DNA of 64,000 nt. Source: Methylobacterium brachiatum. GTDB taxonomy: Bacteria; Pseudomonadota; Alphaproteobacteria; Rhizobiales; Beijerinckiaceae. Every line of letters begins with the position of its first letter. The first letter of the stretch is position 1. Both the position numbers and the translations under genes were made by a program. This document shows, piece after piece, positions 23,803 to 32,872 of this stretch. The notes under the pieces were generated by a model. That model was given only the letters and a program-made list of their open reading frames with translations. It was not told the DNA's origin and did not search any database. Location: the NCBI RefSeq assembly GCF_020523825.1, contig NZ_JAJALK010000010.1, positions 181,705 through 245,704 on the forward strand. Direction: 5' to 3'.

Positions 23803-24966
23803 ATGAAGACGACGCGTCGCGTTTTCTTGACGGGTGCCGCTTGCGCGGCTGCCAGCGGTTTAGCCCCGGGGGTGATCCGGTCGAGTGCCGCGCAGGGCGC
23901 CGGCGCGACGATCCGGATCGGCATGGTCCTGCCGGTGACGGGACCGGGCGCGGATGCGGGCCGCTTCGCCCTCAACGGCGCCAAGATCGCCCTGGAGGCG
24001 GTCAACAAGGCCGGCGGCGTGCTCGGCAAGCCGCTGGAGATCGTCACCGAGGACGACCAGACCACCAATCCCGGCGCGGTGCTGGCCTTCTCCAAGCTGG
24101 CCTCGCAGCCCGATCTGGTCGGCTTCCTGGGCTCGGTGCGCTCCACGCAGAACCACGCGATGGCGCCGGATATCCTCAAGACCGGCAAGCCGATGTGCTT
24201 CGGCGGCACCGACCCGGTCCTGACCCAGCTCGGCAATCCCTGGCTGTTCCGCTTCCGGCCCAACGACAGCTTCTCGGCCCGGGTGATCGCCGAGCACGGC
24301 GTCAACGGGCTCGGCAAGAAGAAATGGGCGATCATCCACTCCACCGACGCCTTCGGCACCAGCGGTGCCAAGGCGCTGACCGAGAGCCTCGGCAAGATCG
24401 GCGCCACGGTCGTGCTCGACCAGGGCTACGCCAACCAGGGCCAGGACTTCACCCCCGTGGTGCTGGCGATCCGGCAGGCGGGGGCCGACGTGATCGGCTC
24501 GTACTTCACCTTCGAGAACGACCTCGGCATCTTCGCGCGCCAGCTCCGCCAGCTCGGCGTCACCGCCCCCTGGGTCGGCTCGCCCTCGATCACCAACGTC
24601 ACGGCGCTGAAGCTCGCCGGGCCCTCGCTCTACGGCACCTACGGGGTGGCCGACTACGCGGAGGAATCGAGCGACGCGGCCCGGGCCTACGGCAAGGCCT
24701 ACCGCGCCGCCACCAAGATCGCCCCCGACAACCAATCCTCCTGGACCTTCGACGCGGTGACGGTGCTGGCGCTGGCGATCAACAAGGCCGGCAAGACCGA
24801 CCCGCAGGCGATCCGCGAGGCGCTGCTGGCGGTGCGCGGCCATGCAGGCGCCGAGGGCACCTACAACTTCGACAAGAACGGCGACGGCCTGCACGGCTAC
24901 AACGTCGTGCGCAACGACAAGGGCACGATCACCTTCGACCGGCGCATCGACTTCTATCAGGGCTGA
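23803..24966 (+). CDS. Branched-chain-type ABC transporter substrate-binding protein
   Basis: A 387-residue periplasmic type I binding protein (LivJ/Leu-Ile-Val family). It begins with a Tat-like signal, RRVFLTGAACAAASGLAPG, and cleavage is likely near SSAAQGAG. The mature part has IGMVLPVTGPGADAGRFALNG and the two-lobed fold motifs (ARQLRQLGVTAPWVGSPS). It heads an operon of permease, permease-ATPase fusion and ATPase. The ligand is unknown; the family covers amino acids, amides, urea and aromatic acids. Confidence 0.9.
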   Translation: MKTTRRVFLTGAACAAASGLAPGVIRSSAAQGAGATIRIGMVLPVTGPGADAGRFALNGAKIALEAVNKAGGVLGKPLEIVTEDDQTTNPGAVLAFSKLASQPDLVGFLGSVRSTQNHAMAPDILKTGKPMCFGGTDPVLTQLGNPWLFRFRPNDSFSARVIAEHGVNGLGKKKWAIIHSTDAFGTSGAKALTESLGKIGATVVLDQGYANQGQDFTPVVLAIRQAGADVIGSYFTFENDLGIFARQLRQLGVTAPWVGSPSITNVTALKLAGPSLYGTYGVADYAEESSDAARAYGKAYRAATKIAPDNQSSWTFDAVTVLALAINKAGKTDPQAIREALLAVRGHAGAEGTYNFDKNGDGLHGYNVVRNDKGTITFDRRIDFYQG

Positions 24967-25010
24967 ATCCGGGGCCGCGGACGGGGAACGGACGCAGACA
25001 TGGACCTGAC

Positions 25011-25886
25011 ATGGACCTGATCCTCCAGCTCCTCTTCACCGGGATCGGCATCGGGTCGGTCTACGCCCTGGTCGCCCTGGGCTTCGTCCTGATCTTCCGC
25101 GCCACCAACGTCGTGAACTTCGCGCAGGGCGAGTTCTCGATGGTCGCGGCCTTCCTGATGGTGGTGTTCGCCGTCGACCTCGAATGGCCGTACTGGCTCT
25201 CGGTGCTGCTCACCATCGGCGGGATGGCCCTGCTCGGCGCCCTGTTCAATCTCGGCGTCTACTATCCCCTGCGCCACCGCACCTACCTGCCGGTGATCAT
25301 CTCGACCATCGGCGCCTCGATCTTCCTGGCCAACACCACGCTCGCCCTCTACGGGCCGCAGCCGCAGGTCCTGCCGCCGGTCTTCGAGACGCAGGGCTTC
25401 CTGCTCGGGCCGGTCTTCCTCGACAGCCAGTACCTGCTGATCATCGCGGTGACCGCGGCGCTCGTGGCGTTCCAGTACTGGTTCTTCGAGCACACCCTGG
25501 TCGGCAAGAAGCTCCAGGCGACCTCGCAGGACAAGGAGATGGCCGCGCTTCTCGGCATCCCGGTCGCCGGCATGATCATGCTGACTTTCGTCTACAGCGC
25601 CGTGCTCGGCGGCATCGCCGGCATCCTGGTGGCGCCCGTCCTGTTCGTGTCGATCCAGATGGGCGCGACCATCGCGCTCAAGGCGTTTGCCGCGACGATC
25701 ATCGGCGGGTTCGGCGACGTGACCGGCGCGATCATCGGCGGGCTGGCGCTCGGCATCATCGAGACCTTCGGGGCGGCCTACGTCTCGGTGCCGTACAAGG
25801 ACGCCTTCGCCTTCATCGTCCTCGTGGCCTTCCTGGTCGTGCGCCCGCAGGGGCTGTTCGGCGAGCGTGTTGCGGAGAAAGCATGA
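25011..25886 (+). CDS. livH: LivH-type ABC permease
   Basis: A 291-residue inner-membrane permease with about eight hydrophobic segments and the LivH signatures YALVALGFVLIFRATNVVNFA, QGEFSMVAAF and the C-terminal GGFGDVTGAIIGGLALGI. The real ATG is at 25011. An 11-base duplication creates a second ATGGACCTGAC just upstream at 25000 that leads to a stop after six codons. It overlaps the following gene by four bases (ATGA). Confidence 0.9.
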   Translation: MDLILQLLFTGIGIGSVYALVALGFVLIFRATNVVNFAQGEFSMVAAFLMVVFAVDLEWPYWLSVLLTIGGMALLGALFNLGVYYPLRHRTYLPVIISTIGASIFLANTTLALYGPQPQVLPPVFETQGFLLGPVFLDSQYLLIIAVTAALVAFQYWFFEHTLVGKKLQATSQDKEMAALLGIPVAGMIMLTFVYSAVLGGIAGILVAPVLFVSIQMGATIALKAFAATIIGGFGDVTGAIIGGLALGIIETFGAAYVSVPYKDAFAFIVLVAFLVVRPQGLFGERVAEKA

Positions 25887-27733
25887 GCGCCGATCCGACG
25901 ACGGCCAACCCGACCCTCCCGGCCGCCCCGGCCCGGCCGCTGCCCCTCGGCAGCCTCGCCTACGCGGCGCTCGCCGCGGCCGCGGTGGCGCTCGCCGCGA
26001 CGACGCCGTTCAGCGGCTACGTCCTCAACATCCTGATGCAGGCCGCGACCTACGCGATCGCGGTGATCGGCCTCACGGTCGTGCTGGGGCTGTGCGGCCA
26101 GATCAACCTCGCCCAGGCCGCCTTCTTCGGCATCGGCGCCTACGCGGTCGGCCTCGGCACGGTCGATCACGGCCTGAATTTCTGGCTGTGCCTGCCGATC
26201 GGGCTGGCACTGGCGGTCGTCCTCGGAGCGGTGCTCGGCGCCTCGACGCTGCGGCTCGGCGGCCACTACCTCGCCATGGTCACGATCTCGTTCCAGCAGA
26301 TCCTCACCCTGGTCCTGACCAACTGGATCCCGGTCACCCACGGCCCGGACGGGGTGCCCAACATCCGCCGCCCCGCTTTGTTCGCGGACGGGCAGAGCTA
26401 CCTCGCGCTGTGCGTGCTGGTCCTGGCGGTGGTCGGCTGGCTGGTCTGGCACCTGCCGCGGACCCGGCTCGGGCGCGCCATGCGGGCGGTGCGCGACAAC
26501 GAGCTGGCCGCGGGCGTCAGCGGCATCGACGTCTACCGCACCAAGGTCGCGGCCTTCGCCATCGGGGCGCTGCTGGCGGGGCTGGGCGGCGGGCTGTTCG
26601 CCGGCAGCTTCACCTATATCAGCCCGGACCAGTTCTCCTTCGCCGAGTCGATCGTGTTCCTGACGATGGCGCTGCTCGGCGGGGTCGGCTCGCCGGTGGG
26701 CGCGGTGATCGGCACCGGCCTCCTGATCCTCATCCCCGAATGGCTGCGCTTCCTCAAGGAGATCCCGGGCCTGTACCTGGCGATCTACGGGCTCGCGGTG
26801 ATCCTGATCGTCGTGTTCATGCCCGACGGCATTTGGGGGTTTTTGGGCGATCAGGTCCGCCGGCTGCGGCCGTCCAAGCCCGCGCCGCCGCCCGCCCCGG
26901 AGCTGACGCTGACCCAGGGGCGCGACGCCTCGGAAACGCTGCTCACCGTGTCCGGCCTGTCCAAGCATTTCGGCGGCCTCAAGGCCGTGGACGCGATCGA
27001 TTTCACCGTCACCCGCGGCGGCATCCACGCGCTGATCGGCCCGAACGGATCGGGCAAGACCACGACGCTCAACGTCCTGTCCGGCCTCTACACGCCGACC
27101 GGCGGCACGATGCGCCTGCAGGACCAGGACATCACCCGGTTTCCCCCGCACCGGCGCGCCGCGGTCGGGATCGGGCGCACGTTCCAGAACATCCGCCTGT
27201 TCCGGTCGATGAGCGCCCTGGAGAACGTGGTAATCGGCGCCGAGCGCCCGAACAACCCCCTCGGCGCGCGCGACCGGCCGGCGCTGGAGGCCCGCGCGCG
27301 CGCGGCCCTGGCCTTCGTCGGGCTCGAGGCGCGGGCGCAGGAGCCGATCTCGGGCTTCTCCTACGGGCACCAGCGCCTGATCGAGATCGCCCGGGCGCTC
27401 GCCGGCAACCCGACGCTGCTGCTCCTCGACGAGCCGGCCGCCGGGCTCAATTCCAGCGAGAAGAACGCCCTGACGGTGCTGCTGCGCCGGATGGCGGCCA
27501 AGGGCCTGACCATCCTGATCATCGACCACGACATGACCCTGGTCAGCGACGTGGCGAGCCACGTCACCGTCCTGAACTTCGGCCGGCGCATCGCCGACGG
27601 GGTCACCGCCTCCGTGCTGCGCGAGCCCGCGGTGATCGAGGCCTATCTCGGCGAGGACGCCGCGACCGGGCCGGGCGCGGGGCTCCAGACCGCGCTGAAG
27701 ACCGACCTCAAGACCGACCTGGCCCCGGCCTGA
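25883..27733 (+). CDS. LivM-LivG fusion: ABC permease joined to ATPase
   Basis: A 616-residue fusion. Residues 1-325 are a LivM-type permease (GLCGQINLAQAAFFGIGAY, AAGVSGIDVYRTK, GGVGSPVGAVIGTGLL). After a proline-rich linker, residues 350-600 are a LivG-type ATPase with Walker A GPNGSGKTTT, GRTFQNIRLF, the degenerate signature FSYGHQRLIEIARAL and Walker B LLLLDEPAAGL. Such fusions are a known variant of this transporter family. A short Lys-Thr-Asp repeat (LKTDLKTDL) ends the protein. With LivH and LivF it forms the complete inner-membrane transporter. Confidence 0.92.
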   Translation: MSADPTTANPTLPAAPARPLPLGSLAYAALAAAAVALAATTPFSGYVLNILMQAATYAIAVIGLTVVLGLCGQINLAQAAFFGIGAYAVGLGTVDHGLNFWLCLPIGLALAVVLGAVLGASTLRLGGHYLAMVTISFQQILTLVLTNWIPVTHGPDGVPNIRRPALFADGQSYLALCVLVLAVVGWLVWHLPRTRLGRAMRAVRDNELAAGVSGIDVYRTKVAAFAIGALLAGLGGGLFAGSFTYISPDQFSFAESIVFLTMALLGGVGSPVGAVIGTGLLILIPEWLRFLKEIPGLYLAIYGLAVILIVVFMPDGIWGFLGDQVRRLRPSKPAPPPAPELTLTQGRDASETLLTVSGLSKHFGGLKAVDAIDFTVTRGGIHALIGPNGSGKTTTLNVLSGLYTPTGGTMRLQDQDITRFPPHRRAAVGIGRTFQNIRLFRSMSALENVVIGAERPNNPLGARDRPALEARARAALAFVGLEARAQEPISGFSYGHQRLIEIARALAGNPTLLLLDEPAAGLNSSEKNALTVLLRRMAAKGLTILIIDHDMTLVSDVASHVTVLNFGRRIADGVTASVLREPAVIEAYLGEDAATGPGAGLQTALKTDLKTDLAPA

Positions 27734-27738
27734 CCCCG

Positions 27739-28497
27739 ATGAGCACCGCCGTGTCGAACCCGGTTCTGGAGATCCGCGACCTCACCGTCCGCTACGGCGA
27801 GATCGAGGCGGTGCGCGGGCTCTCGTTCGTGGTCGGCACCGGCGAGGTCGTGACCCTGCTGGGCTCCAACGGCGCCGGCAAATCGACAACCCTCAAGGCG
27901 ATCTCCGGCCTCGTGAAGCCGGCGGGCGGCAGCATCCTGCTCGACGGCCAGCCGCTCACCGGCCTGAAGCCCGAGGCGATCGTGCGCCGCGGCGTCGCCC
28001 ACGTGCCCGAGGGGCGCCGGGTCTTCCCGGGGCTCACCGTGCGCGAGAACATCATGCTCGGCGCCTCGAACCGTCCCGGCATCCCGAAGCGCGCCCTGCG
28101 CGACGAGGTCGAGGCGATGTTCGAGCTGTTCCCGGACATCCGGCGCTTCGGCGACGCCCTCGGCTGGACCCTGTCGGGCGGCCAGCTCCAGATGGTGGCG
28201 CTCGCCCGCGGCCTGATGGCCAAGCCGCGCCTCCTGCTCCTCGACGAGCCGTCGCTGGGCCTCGCCCCGGTGATCGTCCAGGCGGTGTTCGCGATCATCG
28301 CGGAGGTGCGCCGGCGCGGCACCACGGTGCTGCTGGTCGAGCAGAACGCCCGCATGGGCCTGTCGGTCGCCGACCGCGGCTACGTGCTGGAGACCGGGCG
28401 CCTCGTCCTCGAAGGCGACCCGCAGGCGCTCTGGGCCAACGACGACATCCGCGCCGCCTATCTCGGAGGCCGCACAGCCCAGGGCAGCGCCGCCTGA
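27739..28497 (+). CDS. livF: LivF-type ABC ATPase
   Basis: A 252-residue ATPase with Walker A GSNGAGKSTT, the LivF-specific VAHVPEGRRVFPGLTVREN, signature LSGGQLQMVALARGLM, Walker B LLLLDEPSLGLAP and the H-loop-region Q in LLVEQNARMGLS. It is the last transporter gene, five bases after the fusion gene, and pairs with the LivG domain. Confidence 0.92.
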   Translation: MSTAVSNPVLEIRDLTVRYGEIEAVRGLSFVVGTGEVVTLLGSNGAGKSTTLKAISGLVKPAGGSILLDGQPLTGLKPEAIVRRGVAHVPEGRRVFPGLTVRENIMLGASNRPGIPKRALRDEVEAMFELFPDIRRFGDALGWTLSGGQLQMVALARGLMAKPRLLLLDEPSLGLAPVIVQAVFAIIAEVRRRGTTVLLVEQNARMGLSVADRGYVLETGRLVLEGDPQALWANDDIRAAYLGGRTAQGSAA

Positions 28498-28560
28498 CGC
28501 CGCCGCACCCCGGAACCGCCCCGACCGCGCCCGGTTGCCCTTCTGATCCCCGACGGTGCG

Positions 28561-29313
28561 GTGAGGCCTATCGTGCGCGACCGCAAGCCAGATTCCCGGC
28601 GCCGCCTGCTGCAGGCCGGAGGCGCCGTCGCGGCGAGCGCGGTGCTCGGGATCGGAAGCGCCGCCGGCGCGGAGACCGATCCTGCTGCGCCCGCCGAGAC
28701 GCCGACGGGCCGCCGCTCGAGATCCCTCGATACCGAGTACTTCAAGGGCATGTACGCCACGGAATCGGACCCGTGGCGCTTCGCCTCCAGCCCCTACGAG
28801 CGCGACAAGTACGCCGCGACGCTGGCGGCGCTGCCGCGGGCCCGCTACGCGTCGGGCCTGGAGGTGGGCTGCTCGATCGGCGTCTTCACGCACGCGCTCT
28901 GCCCCCGCTGCGACGCGCTGGTCGGCCTCGACGTGGTGCCGTCGGTCCTGGACGCCGCCCGGGCGCGCTGCGCCGATTGCCCGAATGCCCGCTTCGAACT
29001 CGCCGCCGTCCCAGGCGCCTGGCCGGAGGGCCGGTTCGACCTGATCGTGATCTCCGAGGTCGCCTATTATCTCGACCGCGCCGACCTCGCCCGGCTGGTC
29101 GCGCGGGTGAGGGGCGCGGTGCTGCCCGAAGCCGACATCGTGCTGGTCCACTGGCTCGGCGTCACCCATTACCCGCTCTCCGGCGACGAGGCGGCGGAGG
29201 GCTTCATCGCGGATGCGCAGGACTTCGCGCGGGTCCTGAAGCAGTCGCGGACCGCCGAGTACCGGCTCGACGTGCTGCGGGTGACCCGAGCCGATCCGAA
29301 GCCTGCTCCTTAA
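28561..29313 (+). CDS. NodS-like methyltransferase with Tat-like leader
   Basis: A 250-residue protein. The C-terminal 195 residues are a NodS-type SAM methyltransferase (LDTEYFKGMYATESDPW; motif I SGLEVGCSIGVFTHAL; VVPSVLDAARARC; DLIVISEVAYYLDR). The N-terminal 40 residues look like a twin-arginine signal: SRRRLLQAGGAVAASAVLGI then GSAAGAETD. A methyltransferase exported from the cytoplasm would lack SAM, so the leader is odd; it may be an anchor or a non-functional look-alike. GTG starts at 28561 or 28573 are possible. It lies 63 bases after livF and may belong to that operon. Confidence 0.82.
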   Translation: MRPIVRDRKPDSRRRLLQAGGAVAASAVLGIGSAAGAETDPAAPAETPTGRRSRSLDTEYFKGMYATESDPWRFASSPYERDKYAATLAALPRARYASGLEVGCSIGVFTHALCPRCDALVGLDVVPSVLDAARARCADCPNARFELAAVPGAWPEGRFDLIVISEVAYYLDRADLARLVARVRGAVLPEADIVLVHWLGVTHYPLSGDEAAEGFIADAQDFARVLKQSRTAEYRLDVLRVTRADPKPAP

Positions 29314-29325
29314 GCGGCGTGACCC

Positions 29326-30669
29326 TCAGCGCGGAGGGGCGCGGCGCGCCGTCCTCCGCCCCCACGCCGTCGCGACGCCGTACAGGACGAGCCCCGCCAG
29401 CATCAGGGCCAGGCCCGCAAGCGACTGGAGCGGCCGGACGGCGACGAGGTGGACCAGCATGAACAGCGTGACCGCCAGGAAGATCAGCGGGGTGATCGGG
29501 TAGCCCCAGGCCCGGAACGGCCGGGGCAGGTCGGGCCGCGTGATCCGGAGCTTGATCAGCCCGATTACGGTGAGGAACGAGCACAGGATCAGGCTGAACT
29601 GGATGAAGTCGAGCACCGCCTCGAAGCTCTGCGTGAACAGCAGGATCGTGGCGATACAGGCCTGGAGGAGAAGCGCGGCATTCGGCACGCCGCGCCCCGA
29701 GCGGCCCGCGAACAGGCGCAGCAGCGGCACGTCCTCGCCCATCGCCACGGTCACGCGCGGGCCGATCCACATCATCGCGCTGATCGTCGGGATCAGCCCG
29801 GCGCAGATCAGCGCGCCGACGATGCGCCCGCCCGCCTCCCCGAAGACGTGACGGCCGGCGATCAGCGCGACCTCGACCTGCCCGGCGAGATCCGCCACGG
29901 GGGTCGTGTAGAGGAACACCGCGTTCAGCGCGACGGAGAGCGCGACGACGAGGCCGGTCCCGACGACCAGCGCCCGCGGCAGGCTGCGCGGCGGGTCGGC
30001 GAGCTCGCCGACGATGTAGGTCGCGGCGTTCCAGCCCGAATAGGCGTACATCACGAAGACCAGGCTGATCGCGAAGCCGGCGCTGACGACCTGCGCCGGA
30101 TCGAAGGCGGCGGGGGAGAAGCCGCCCCCCTGGCCGCCGCCCCGGGCGAAACCCACCCCGATGAAGGCCGCGATCAGCGCGAGCTTGAGCAGCGTGAACC
30201 CGATCTGGAAGGCGCTGCTGTGGCGCGTCCCGCGCAGGTGCACGAGCGAGACGATCCAGATCGCCGCCAGGCCGAGCAGCAGCGGCGGGGCGCCGGGCAG
30301 GATCGCCTTGCCGTACTGGCCGAGCGCCATGGCGGCGAGCGCCACCGGCGCCGAGAACCCGACGGTGGCCGAGAGCCAGCCGGCCATGAACCCGACGGCC
30401 GGGCCGTAGATCCGCGTGAGGAGATTGTACTCGCCGCTGGAGCGGGGAAACATCGTGGCGAGCTCGGCGTAGCAGAGCGCCCCGCACAGGGCGACCACGC
30501 CGCCCACGAGCCACAGCAGCAGCACCGTGAACCCGGACGGGATGTCCGTCACCTGGAAGCCGAGGCTCGTGAAGACCCCGATGCCGATCATGTCGGACAC
30601 CACGATCGACGTCGCCGCCAGGGTGGAGACGGCCGGGGCGGCCCGCGCGGCGCTCGATCTGTCGGTCAT
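29326..30669 (-). CDS. APC family amino acid/amine permease
   Basis: A 447-residue, 12-segment inner-membrane transporter of the amino acid-polyamine-organocation family. The first helix has the typical broken stretch SDMIGIGVFTSLGF, followed by GALCYAELATMFPRSSGEYN. YSGWNAATYIVGELADPPRSLPRAL and FRAWGYPITPLIF are further family motifs. The substrate cannot be told from sequence; the FAD oxidoreductase and polar amino acid ABC genes downstream suggest amino acids or amines. It is transcribed toward the NodS-like gene. Confidence 0.88.
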   Translation of the reverse strand: MTDRSSAARAAPAVSTLAATSIVVSDMIGIGVFTSLGFQVTDIPSGFTVLLLWLVGGVVALCGALCYAELATMFPRSSGEYNLLTRIYGPAVGFMAGWLSATVGFSAPVALAAMALGQYGKAILPGAPPLLLGLAAIWIVSLVHLRGTRHSSAFQIGFTLLKLALIAAFIGVGFARGGGQGGGFSPAAFDPAQVVSAGFAISLVFVMYAYSGWNAATYIVGELADPPRSLPRALVVGTGLVVALSVALNAVFLYTTPVADLAGQVEVALIAGRHVFGEAGGRIVGALICAGLIPTISAMMWIGPRVTVAMGEDVPLLRLFAGRSGRGVPNAALLLQACIATILLFTQSFEAVLDFIQFSLILCSFLTVIGLIKLRITRPDLPRPFRAWGYPITPLIFLAVTLFMLVHLVAVRPLQSLAGLALMLAGLVLYGVATAWGRRTARRAPPR

Positions 30670-30842
30670 GACTCCTGTCCGCCATGGTCCGACACCGGAA
30701 CGCGGCGCTCGACGGGAGCCCGGACGGTCTCGTCAGGGCAAGACTGTCATCGCGCCGATCGATCCCGGATGACGCGCAGTAATCGGTATGGGCGCCCGCC
30801 GGGGTGGCCGTTTGCCGCGTGCGGGGCGGCCGCCGCGCTACC

Positions 30843-32132
30843 TTAGCGGATGCCGCCGTCGCTGAGCCGGTACCAGGCGATGATCGCCGAGACGTAGAGG
30901 CGGTGGAACGCGTGCATCGGCAGCGGCGCGATCGGCGTCAGCGGCAGCGGCAGGCTGTCGGCGTCGCCGGTGGCGATGTACTGGGCGATCGCCCGCCCCA
31001 TGGTGGATTGCAGGCCGACGCCGCGGCCTTGGCAGCCGATGTCGATCAGGAGCCCGGGGGCGGGCTCGTGGAGATGGGGCAGGTAATCCTGCGTGATCGC
31101 CACGCGGCCGCACCAGCGGTGGTCGAACGCGGTGCCGTCGAGCTGCGGGAACAGCTTGCCGACGATGCGCTCGAGATGCGCCCAGTCCCGGGGCGTGCGC
31201 GGCTCGCGGAACGGGCCGCGGCCGCCCATCAGCAGGCGGCCGGTATGGTCCAGGCGGAAATACAGGAGCAGCTTGCGCGTGTCCGAGGAGACCTGCCCCT
31301 CCGGCAGGATCGAGCGGCGCAGGTTGTCCGAGAGCGGCTTCGTGGCGACCTGGAAGGAGTTGGCCGCGATCACGGTCTGCGCCAGCCCCGGCCACAGGCC
31401 GCCGGTATAGCCGTTGGTGCACAGGACGACCCGCTCGGTCGAGAGCCGGGCGCCCTGCCCGGTGGTGACGGTCCAGGTCGATCCGCTGCGGGACAGGCCG
31501 GTGACAGGCGTTTGCCCATGGATCACGGCCCCGGCCTTCAGCGCGGCGCGGGCGAGGCCGCGGGCGTAGCTCAGCGGCTGGATCGCGCCGCCGCGGCCGT
31601 CGAGCCAGCCGCCCAGGTACCGCTCCGTCCCGAGGAGCCGCGCGGTCTCGGATCGGTCGAGGACCCGGGTCGGCGCGCCGAGGCCGGCCCATTGCTCCGC
31701 CCGGCGCGCGACCTCGGCGAGCCCGGCCTCGGTATGGGCGCCCTGGATCCAGCCGGCGCGCCGGTGCGGCACGTCCATCGCGTGGCGGGCGATCAGGTCG
31801 AAGACCGTGTCGGCGGTGCTGCCGGCAAAGCGCGCGAGCCGCTCGCCGCGCTCGGGCCCGAACTTGGCGACGAGGTCGGCGGGATCGTATTTCAGCCCCG
31901 GGATCACCTGGCCGCCGTTGCGCCCGGACCCGCCGAAGCCGACCTCGCGGGCCTCCAGCACCACCGGCCGGATCCCGCGCTCGGCCAGGTGCAGGGCGGT
32001 CGAGAGGCCGCAGAAGCCGCCGCCGACGATGACGACGTCCGCCTGCCCGGATTCGGTCAGCGGCGGCGTCTCGGGTCCGGGCGGCGCGGTGGTGGCCCAG
32101 AGCGACGGCGCGAGGGGAAACGGTTCGGCCAC
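30843..32132 (-). CDS. FAD-dependent amine/amino acid oxidoreductase (DAO family)
   Basis: A 429-residue flavoprotein. The FAD-binding Rossmann motif is VVIVGGGFCGLSTALHLAERG near residue 34, followed by SGRNGGQVIPGL, ERVVLCTNGYTG and, near the end, IGCQGRGVGLQSTMGRAIAQ. This is the pattern of PuuB-like gamma-glutamylputrescine oxidases and related enzymes. The gene lies 9 bases downstream of an amino acid ABC ATPase gene, so it probably oxidises the imported compound. The exact substrate is not evident. Confidence 0.87.
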   Translation of the reverse strand: MAEPFPLAPSLWATTAPPGPETPPLTESGQADVVIVGGGFCGLSTALHLAERGIRPVVLEAREVGFGGSGRNGGQVIPGLKYDPADLVAKFGPERGERLARFAGSTADTVFDLIARHAMDVPHRRAGWIQGAHTEAGLAEVARRAEQWAGLGAPTRVLDRSETARLLGTERYLGGWLDGRGGAIQPLSYARGLARAALKAGAVIHGQTPVTGLSRSGSTWTVTTGQGARLSTERVVLCTNGYTGGLWPGLAQTVIAANSFQVATKPLSDNLRRSILPEGQVSSDTRKLLLYFRLDHTGRLLMGGRGPFREPRTPRDWAHLERIVGKLFPQLDGTAFDHRWCGRVAITQDYLPHLHEPAPGLLIDIGCQGRGVGLQSTMGRAIAQYIATGDADSLPLPLTPIAPLPMHAFHRLYVSAIIAWYRLSDGGIR

Positions 32133-32140
32133 GGGGATCC

Positions 32141-32872
32141 CTAGAGCGGATGCAGCACGCGCTGCAGGAAGTCCTGGGTGCGCGGGTGCTGCGGACGGTT
32201 GAGGATCTCGGCGGCCGGGCCCTGCTCGACCAGGCGCCCGCCGTCGAGGAACAGCACCCGGTCGGCGACCTCCCGGGCGAAGCCCATCTCGTGGGTCACG
32301 ACCAGCATGGTCATGCCCTCGTCGGCCAGCCCGCGCATCACCCGCAGGACGTCGCCGACGAGTTCGGGATCGAGCGCCGAGGTCGGCTCGTCGAACAGGA
32401 TCGCCTCGGGGCGCATCGCCAGGGCCCGCGCGATGGCGACGCGCTGCTGCTGGCCGCCCGACAGCTCGTTGGGCCGCGCATGCTCCTTGCCGGCGAGGCC
32501 GACCCGGGCGAGCAGCGCCCGCGCCCGCTCCTCGACCTCGGCGCGGGGATCCCGCTTCACATGGACCGGCCCCTCGACCACGTTCTCCAGGGCGGTGCGG
32601 TTGGCGAACAGGTTGAAGCGCTGGAACACCATCGAGACGCGGGTGCGGATCGTCTGGATGCTGCGCTTGTCCCGGTCGACGCGCTGGCCGTCGACCCGGA
32701 TCTCGCCGCCGTCATAGGCTTCGAGCCCGTTGATGCAGCGGAGCAGGGTCGATTTGCCGGAGCCCGACGGCCCGATGATGCAGACCACCTCGCCCTTGGC
32801 GACCTCGGCCGAGACGCCCTTGATCACCTCCAGCGAGCCGTAATGCTTGCGCACATCCTCAAGGACGATCAC
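32141..32872 (-). CDS. Polar amino acid ABC transporter ATPase
   Basis: A 243-residue GlnQ/HisP-type ATPase with Walker A GPSGSGKSTLLRCINGLE, VSMVFQRFNLFANRTALENV, signature ELSGGQQQRVAIARALAM and Walker B AILFDEPTSALDPELV. The GTG at 32872 overlaps the permease stop (GTGA), which fixes the start. It energises the permease and binding protein encoded upstream in the same operon. Confidence 0.9.
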   Translation of the reverse strand: MIVLEDVRKHYGSLEVIKGVSAEVAKGEVVCIIGPSGSGKSTLLRCINGLEAYDGGEIRVDGQRVDRDKRSIQTIRTRVSMVFQRFNLFANRTALENVVEGPVHVKRDPRAEVEERARALLARVGLAGKEHARPNELSGGQQQRVAIARALAMRPEAILFDEPTSALDPELVGDVLRVMRGLADEGMTMLVVTHEMGFAREVADRVLFLDGGRLVEQGPAAEILNRPQHPRTQDFLQRVLHPL

